A stretch of DNA of 64,000 nt, taken from contig BCHH01000002.1 of NCBI GenBank assembly GCA_001599595.1, positions 5,062,520-5,126,519 on the forward strand, given 5' to 3'. The DNA comes from Beverwykella pulmonaria (taxonomy: Eukaryota > Ascomycota > Dothideomycetes > Pleosporales > Melanommataceae). Shown here in pieces: positions 58,301-64,000 of the stretch (positions are counted from its first letter, which is position 1; each line of letters begins with the position of its first letter). The position numbers were made by a program, and so were the translations under genes. Under the pieces are notes generated by a model. That model searched no databases and was not told the DNA's origin. It was given only the letters and a program-made list of their open reading frames with translations.

Positions 58301-59341
58301 GATGCGCTCCTCAAAATTACATACCATTGGATTAGTGAGGAGCGACTTACCGGGTCTGTTAATCCATGGGACGTCGAGATTGGGCCGAGTCCAGCCATGT
58401 TCCCACACTGGATATTTAAACTTGATTAGCAAGATATTCGTCCAGGATTACGACACTTCTATGTTAGGCTTTCTCCCAGGTATTGAAAAAGCCCTAAACC
58501 GCGTGTCATCAGACGACAAAATTTCGCCTGTGTCGGCCTGTGGATCATATGATGGCTCACCTCTCTATTTGCGATTCACTATCTTGGTAGGCTCCTAGCG
58601 TGCTTGGTAAGACTATAGATATTTCTTTGGTAGCTCCTCGTCGATAGAATCAATATCAATAATTATCTCTCTCTCCCTATCCACTTCGCCACATCACGAC
58701 AGCCTGCACAATCGACCTCGGATGGCTCTTCATTGTTGACTCCCTGCGGCTCATTACGCATTACGCCAACGAGAAATTCTTCTTCGATGCCGCCGACAGT
58801 GCTTTCAATACGCAAGGACAAACGGTATTTAACACGACTTCCTCACTTTGAAACTATAAGTCATGCTAAGACTTAGCATATATAGGAGCCAATTTGATAA
58901 GGAAGAGTCAAATCTGCTCTACGATTCAAGAAATGATCTTCAAATCTTTACCGGGTTCACCACAGATACTGTAAGTCCTATCAGGCTTGATAGTGAAGCG
59001 ATGGGTTGCAACGAAAATCTTAAAGTGTCCATGTGTGCATGCGGTGTATTCTCGAATTTCGCACTATTGGTCAGTCAAATTATGCTAGTGAAAAACTATA
59101 TAAGCCTTCAAGTTACAGGAGCAAGAAGGTCGGCCTATTTTTACACTTATAAAGTACATACTCTACAGTAATTCTAGATGATACCCAAGAGCAAGTAGAA
59201 CTGATTTCACGCTTTATACAGTACCCATCTAATTCGGCGACATTGCCGACGCTACAAGTGTGAGCACTGCCCTTCTGCGTTCAGACTGAAAACAGACCTA
59301 CAGAGATATATGCGAACAGTGCATAGCCATTCAAATAATTA
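58301..59341 (+). pseudogene. Probable decayed C2H2 zinc-finger gene
   Basis: Exon-like pieces follow one another in compatible phase. One ends VSACGSYDGSP..., the next is Ser/Thr/Pro-rich (GSSLLTPCGSLRITPTRNS, about 58703-58832), the next SQFDKEESNLLYDSRND from about 58888, and then DDTQEQVELISRFIQYPSNS from about 59177. The last part, CEHCPSAFRLKTDLQRYMR plus TVHSHSNN* (about 59258-59338), is a C2H2 finger. Two defects show: the finger is one base out of frame with the preceding TLPTLQ, and its first zinc histidine is replaced by tyrosine (CAT to TAT would do this). Decay is the simplest reading, but an unseen micro-intron is possible. Confidence 0.42.
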
Positions 59342-59343
59342 AA

Positions 59344-60297
59344 AGCTGTGCGTGTGGAGGTGCACGAACGTGAGATATAATACTCCTGAGAAGAAGTTTA
59401 GGAGGAAGGATAATTTAATAGGCTTTTGAGAAGGTGTTGGAAAGAAGAGGTCGGAAAAAGGGGAAAAAAAAAAAGTGATTATAGTAAGTGTGCGTGCATA
59501 GATTGTAGACTGAGATGTACTACAGCTTTGTCGGTACTTCAAGGTATTCTATTGTGAACCTATTAACGGACATAAGCAAACCACATGCGCAGTGAAAGAG
59601 GTGGGACCAAGCCTTATCGCAAGACTTCAAGATAACGTACCAAGCGGGAGGCATAGTCAAGTACCTGTCCTAATCATGTGAAGACTGATTGTGCAGCCTA
59701 TGCTAAATCTCCGGTTTTGGTGGCAGGAACTTGAAAGTTGCGGTAGGAAAGCGCACACATTTAAGTAGATTAGGCCAAATGAATTTAGATTAAGTCTCCC
59801 GTGAAAGTCTAGCCGGACACTTTCATATATGTGCGTTGCGGTCTGCTTCATAATTTGCAGAGGCAAAGGTTTGTAAGAGAGGCACAGCTCACTCCAATCC
59901 GGAAAATAGGCGAGTGCCAAGATGAGAGGATAACCTGGATGGATGCGCGGCAAGGACAACCTGCATGCTGACAGAGTCAGGGTGGCACGGCCCTGCAGCA
60001 TACCGGACATGATGAGAATTGAGTTTATTGGTGAGATCTTCGAGTATCCTACAGAATAGAAGATGGAAGTGTGGCAATACGAAGTGTTTCGGGGGTCGCA
60101 TTGACCATCTATGAGAAATGTGAGGTGTGATATGGGAGGCCGAACTCCCGTTTCGTACTTAAAGTCAAGAAAGCCATTCGCTATTTTCAAAGATCCATAG
60201 TCTGGCTCACTGCTGAAGAGTTCTGCTGCACTCGTTTCAACTTCAACACCATTTCCCGAGATCAATTCCGCGCCGCTGGACGTCCACTATTTCCATC
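59344..60297. other. Intergenic region with one long uncharacterised minus-strand frame
   Basis: A minus-strand open frame of 202 codons spans 59657-60265 but shows no domain, signal peptide or splice logic that I can support, and its composition is ordinary intergenic. It would run opposite to the small spliced gene starting at 60298. Not called as a gene. Confidence 0.4.
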
Positions 60298-60585
60298 ATG
60301 CCATCAGCGCCTTCAACTCAGTATTCTGTTGATGCCTCCCTTTACGCGCTCAGCGAAATCTCGTCGTGAGAACCCTACTCCACTCACTAAAGAAAAATAT
60401 TCAAATAGAGCAGGTCTGAAGGGAAGGATTGCAGTACTCTCGTCACTGAATACTCTCAGAATCGCTTCGATACATATGCAAACGATCATTCGGTCATGAT
60501 TCCTCCAAACGACTTTTTACTCAAAGAGTTGGAGACGAGGTATATCGGGGCACAATTTGATACTGAACTGGAGGAAGAACATTGA
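60298..60585 (+). CDS. Small two-exon hypothetical protein
   Basis: Exon 1 (60298-60365) starts MPSAPSTQYSVDASLYALSE; the intron has GTGAGA, a CTCAC/CTAA-rich interior and a GAGCAG acceptor; exon 2 (60414-60585) ends PNDFLLKELETRY...ELEEEH*. The model is 79 aa, soluble and acidic, in phase. The family is not recognised. It could be the N-terminal remainder of a longer gene, since similar IPP(N/E)D-LL-ELE-RYIGAQFDTE-like strings occur inside larger proteins, but that is an impression only. Confidence 0.4.
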
Positions 60586-61792
60586 ACGGCGGTCAGATAC
60601 TGGAATTGGTGTTGGAGCGTTTGGATCAACTTCTGTTCGCACTTTCTTGCTAGTCGTTCTACTAAGATCAACATTTACTGATCATACCACACTTCCATGT
60701 TAATGTGAATGTGTCTTTAATGTCACGACCTCTAGGTGAGCATAACATTTAATTCGTAAGAGATGAGAGGACATATTCTTCCTTGCATTCTATGATGCGC
60801 AGTTACATCAGCTACCAGCCCGTTGTAATTGTAAATAACTTCAGGAAATTTAAGTCCGGCGGACATATAGAAAGTTAATCTATCTGCTTACTGGATATGT
60901 ACTGTCATCAATTCCATAGCCAGCTATTCTTATCAAATTTCCTATCTCAATCACAAGCTGTTCTCTGGGATGCTCCTGCAAGAGTTGTGGTAAGTCGCTT
61001 CAAGGATTTGCTCTTTTAGGAAGGCTGACAGGCTGATACATTCGTTTCGTGAAAAAAGCACTTTCCACTCAATTATTCGAAGAACCGTCGCATGGCCCTT
61101 GTCATCCGTTTGATACCTAGCCACACCACATCTGTGCCATAAGTCACTTAAAGAGCGTAAAATTTTGCCCATTGTATTAAGCAATCAAACACCTGTATAA
61201 TTCACAGCTCAGAGCTATGCCATGTACCTACAGTTTGGGACTTCTACTATTCAAAACGACCTGCCAGTATGAGTAACCAAAGGCGGAGGTAGTCTATCAT
61301 CTAAAGGATATGTGTGTGTATTGAGGGAACGTGAAAGCCGTGACGAACTGATAGCTCGCAAGATGACTATATATATCCATGCCAGGGGAATTAACAAGTA
61401 AGGAAGTGGCGGAACACGTAGGACACGTGGCAATATGCACAGTATAAAGACTCACCAGATGCATCGATTCCTAAATTTTTTCCATTTTCGCTATCTTTCA
61501 TCGGCTCTCGACATAGCTACCTAGAAGTATATAAAAATAGCGCCTCTTAAAAACCCTGATATTGTCAATTTCCCTGTCCAAAGTATTGGCTTAACTCAAA
61601 GATTAACCAGCTCGAAGTTGGTACGATGAGCTAGAAATCATTGAGGTGACGGAAGAGGTGCGGTGAGCACGGAGCTTGGCAATATGTTGGGGGATCGCAC
61701 GTTGGCGTATTCGACTGCGGGTATGACAAGCACTGAAGCTGCAGGACGGAGAGTAATGGCAAAATCGCAATGCGCGGCGAGAACTGAGCACG
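60586..61792. other. AT-rich intergenic region
   Basis: About 1.2 kb with short frames only, lower GC than the left arm, and no recognised domain, RNA gene or complete transposon. It ends at the breakpoint of the duplicated ubiquitin-hydrolase segment. Confidence 0.45.
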
Positions 61793-62508
61793 AGGATTTC
61801 GGCGATGACTTGATCAACCAGGATGGCGTAGTTCCTGGCATGATCACACCGTCTGAAGACGAAGTGCCTACGCTGCTGGGCGGAGAAGCAGGTGATGGCG
61901 AGGTGGCGGATGTGAGGCTCGATGATGAGGGTGTAGGCGGAGTGCATGCAAAAGTGGATTAGTGGATCATTGGTAAAGATGAGGACTTGTCGGGGATTAG
62001 AAGAGGGTACTCGATTGAATAGTCTAGGCGCTGGTGGAATGATGATGGTGGTGGCGCGGTATTGGTATCTGCATTGCATTGCGTTGGCATCGGTACGACT
62101 ATAGTCTGCCTACTGTATCCCCAATTCACCAAAAGCATCTTATGTGGTTGCTTCCTTTTCCCTTTCTTGACTACGTCTCCGGCATTGGATCGACTTTTTT
62201 CTTCTCCTTTTTGGAGTACTTAGTGGGTGGTCGTTGCATCGCTTTGGGGAGGGCAGGGCGGTATGCCGATATAGATGATGAGGTTGAGAGGCACGTGAGA
62301 GGGAGGGTGGTTTGAGGCGGAGAGGGAAATATGAGGGCAAAGGTGGGGATGCTAATTGATGATTGTGGATGAGGGAGGCGTTGCATGCATTACATGGCGT
62401 TCTTAACGATTTGAAATGAAATGTTTTTTGGGATCATGTTGTTGCGTGTGAGGTATCTTGTGAGAGGATTAATGAAGAGCAATGTTGGACATGTTAGTTT
62501 CAAGAAAG
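61793..62508 (+). pseudogene. Duplicated 3' fragment of the ubiquitin hydrolase gene
   Basis: It matches about 47850-48578 in direct orientation. The first part encodes the same C-terminus (GDDLINQDGVVPGM ... GGVHAKVD*), with Ser-to-Ile and Phe-to-Ser changes, and stops at the homologous TAG. The remaining 550 bp is copied 3' flank. Upstream of about 61793 the similarity ends, so no hydrolase domain is present and the fragment cannot be functional as a protease. The frame is open further upstream to 61663, but that part is unrelated to the source gene. Confidence 0.85.
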
Positions 62509-62584
62509 TGCTTAAGATAGTTTGGAAATTACAAGCCATGGAACACCACACGTCACGTGAATATGCCACTGACTAATCAAATGT

Positions 62585-62607
62585 CTAGGAATCACGTGTA
62601 TTCCTAG
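62585..62607. repeat. Near-perfect palindrome with CACGTG core
   Basis: CTAGGAAT and ATTCCTAG flank a CACGTG hexamer, giving a 23-bp near-palindrome. CACGTG is the classic E-box for bHLH factors, but no gene start lies close by, so it may be a chance or transposon-derived structure. Confidence 0.35.
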
Positions 62608-62647
62608 GAATTTACCACCTAATTTGAAAGCCTTCGAGATGGCAAAA

Positions 62648-63062
62648 TGTAACCAAAAAGACGTCTTGAATATATATTTCTAGAATAGACATATATGTAT
62701 ACTGCTTACACACCCCCCTCAGTTTTGAACACTTGAAGCTGATGTGATCAAAGACCATCCCCTACCTTTCTCAGGCAGAGCTGCAAATTTGTGGGTCTGT
62801 CCTGCTGTAGTACAGGCTTGTCAACCACTGCTGGTGCAGTTCCAGATTGGCCGATCGATATTTGCTTTCGCGTTCTGTATGGAGGTTGACGTGGGCATTT
62901 TAAATGTTTTTTGGTGGCAAAAGCTCGCTTATGGTGCCTCACCCATGTACCAGTCCTCGCCAACGCTGCTTAAATGCGGAGACGGTCCGGGCTCATAACT
63001 GTAACCAAAAAGACGTCTTGAATATATATTTCTAGAATAGACATATATGTATACTGCTTACA
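62648..63062 (-). mobile_element. Miniature LTR retrotransposon (TRIM/SMART-like), complete
   Basis: Two identical 63-bp direct repeats (62648-62710 and 63000-63062) start TGTAACC and end GCTTACA. The whole is flanked by the exact 5-bp duplication CAAAA (62643-62647, 63063-63067). On the minus strand the repeat at 63062-63000 is followed directly by GTTATGAGCCCGGACCGTC (62999-62981), complementary to the anticodon-arm region of initiator tRNA-Met (GGGCTCATAAC). That is the half-tRNA primer type known from copia. Next to the other repeat is the polypurine tract GAGGGGGGTG (62720-62711). The 289-bp interior has no retrotransposon protein, so movement would need enzymes from a larger element. 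Confidence 0.88.
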
Positions 63063-63067
63063 CAAAA

Positions 63068-63336
63068 ACTCACATCATAGCTGAATAGATATTTGTATAG
63101 GTCAATTCCTAAGAGAAATTGAATAGAAGTAGTGTATTATCCATAGAAATTAATCCTGCCATCGTTGTTCCTGCACTGTACACTTGTAGGAGCTTTGTGC
63201 GGAAGTTTGTGGCCTACACCTGGAAGCCCCCTTACACCCCCACCCATGAACGGACTGTAAGCAGGAAACTACCGTCACGTGGATATGCCACTGACTAATC
63301 AGTCCGTCATATATATATCAGCTGTAAATATCTCAT

Positions 63337-63367
<31 letters not shown>

Positions 63368-64000
63368 CATATGCATACATACACACAGACACAGACATAC
63401 AATACACATCTTCATACTCTTTCCTCCACACTTCTGCTTACACGGACTGTTAGCGTCGCACGGTCTTTGGACCGTTCATAGAAGTTGCATACAGCTTCTG
63501 GAAAAATTACACAGGTTTTTATAAGGGTTCCTATACAATTCTATATTTTTTCTAACAGTCATCCACCCGCGATGCCAAAAACACCTAGATGTTGTCTTAC
63601 CTACAAGGGACGCATCCAAATCCATATTCTAGCCGAGCTTTGATGGTGTCGGCCCGGGGGTCACATGATAAGTGTATTGTTCTATTTACAGTTAGGCTGC
63701 CAAGCACCTCATCTACAAGAATTCTGAGACTACAGCTCATCTGACCCACACTAGAGCCTCGCCAAATTTAGCGTCGCACGGACTTCCCCACAATAACTAA
63801 GATGACTCCTCCACCTGCTCGCCTCCTCACCTTCTCTGTCATTCTTCAACTCACATCCAATTAAATCACAACATGTTCAAAGCGCTCAAGTCCTTAGTAA
63901 GTGCAATTGTTACTTATAAAGACGTTCTAATTGTACAGTAGACCTTATACTAAGCGTACAAGGCACTTAGCAAGCTTCTGCTAGGCGTAGATAAATTTGC
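63068..64000. other. Repeat-rich right end of window
   Basis: Contains the second dispersed-repeat copy, an (AC)n/(AT)n microsatellite (about 63335-63370) and two copies of TTAGCGTCGCACGG (63450-63463, 63768-63781). Near the edge an ATG at 63873 is followed after eight codons (MFKALKSL) by a GTAAGT donor, which could be the first exon of a gene lying outside the window. No product can be named. Confidence 0.35.
63268..63427 (+). repeat. Dispersed repeat, copy 2, with expanded microsatellite
   Basis: It shares ACCGTCACGTGGAT, CCGTCATATATATA, AGCTGTA, AATACACATCTT and CTTTCCTCC in order with 33262-33354. Between the last two blocks an AC/AT/AG simple repeat has expanded. The shared arrangement over 30 kb apart indicates a dispersed repeat family rather than chance. 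Confidence 0.55.

Noticed and set aside
59657..60265. 202-codon minus-strand open frame
   Set aside because: No recognisable domain or splice logic; likely chance in low-complexity intergenic DNA.
63448..63557. 110-bp TGTTAG...CTAACA unit as a tiny LTR
   Set aside because: Ends are TG...CA and inverted, but the flanking five bases (CGGAC/GTCAT) do not match and no second copy was seen.
1..64000. tRNA, rRNA or CRISPR features
   Set aside because: No B-box (GGTTCGANNCC) with a matching acceptor stem was found by eye. The only tRNA-like string (62981-62999) is a primer-binding site. No spaced repeats suit CRISPR, and the genome is eukaryotic.

Overview
The window is nuclear DNA of a filamentous ascomycete (Pezizomycotina; Dothideomycetes is my best guess). 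The grounds are short spliceosomal introns of about 45-60 nt with GTRNGT donors and CTNAC branch motifs, fungal-only families (HET, NACHT/NLR, fungal rhodopsin-domain proteins, fungal S41 peptidase) and repeat copies that differ mainly by C-to-T/G-to-A transitions, as repeat-induced point mutation (RIP) would leave. Exon coordinates were worked out by hand from splice sites, phase and family alignment; every multi-exon model closes in phase.

Positions 1-48020 are mostly a conserved housekeeping arm: class-3 lipase (1950-3800 -), PKA catalytic subunit (5596-7153 -), GT8-like Golgi protein (7797-9253 -) divergent from prp38 (9571-10662 +), CLC channel 1 (11092-13943 +), zinc alcohol dehydrogenase (15514-16806 -) and a CBM48 protein with a C-terminal membrane anchor (17485-20053 -). 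After a degraded rhodopsin-domain pseudogene (about 21970-22766 -) come a secreted S41 peptidase (25004-27814 -), a NACHT gene and a HET gene facing each other (28745-33057), CLC channel 2 (34836-37682 -), an SGNH esterase (38592-39698 +), a retropepsin-like protein without the usual catalytic aspartate (40445-42225 +) and a DUSP-type ubiquitin hydrolase (43224-48020 +).

From about 48 kb to the end the character changes to an accessory, transposon-rich compartment. A decayed Tc1/mariner element (48982-50711) carries two inverted 437-bp solo LTRs, one of which is itself interrupted by a 304-bp LTR-like element. Next is a seven-exon NLR (helical N-terminus, NACHT, C-terminal C2H2 fingers; 51058-54317 -) that shares a 363-bp upstream region with a fourteen-exon SNF2-RING ATPase (54681-58230 +). 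Then come a probable C2H2 pseudogene, a small two-exon gene, a 0.7-kb duplicate of the ubiquitin-hydrolase 3' end (61793-62508) and a complete 415-bp miniature LTR retrotransposon (62648-63062).

Functionally, the left arm covers cAMP signalling, splicing, ion transport, carbohydrate binding and protein turnover. The HET, NACHT and NLR genes fit fungal self/non-self recognition, and they sit at or inside repeat-rich DNA, as such genes often do. The hardest genes to see are those split into many short exons (PKA C-terminus, SGNH esterase, NLR, SNF2-RING); here they are assembled explicitly.
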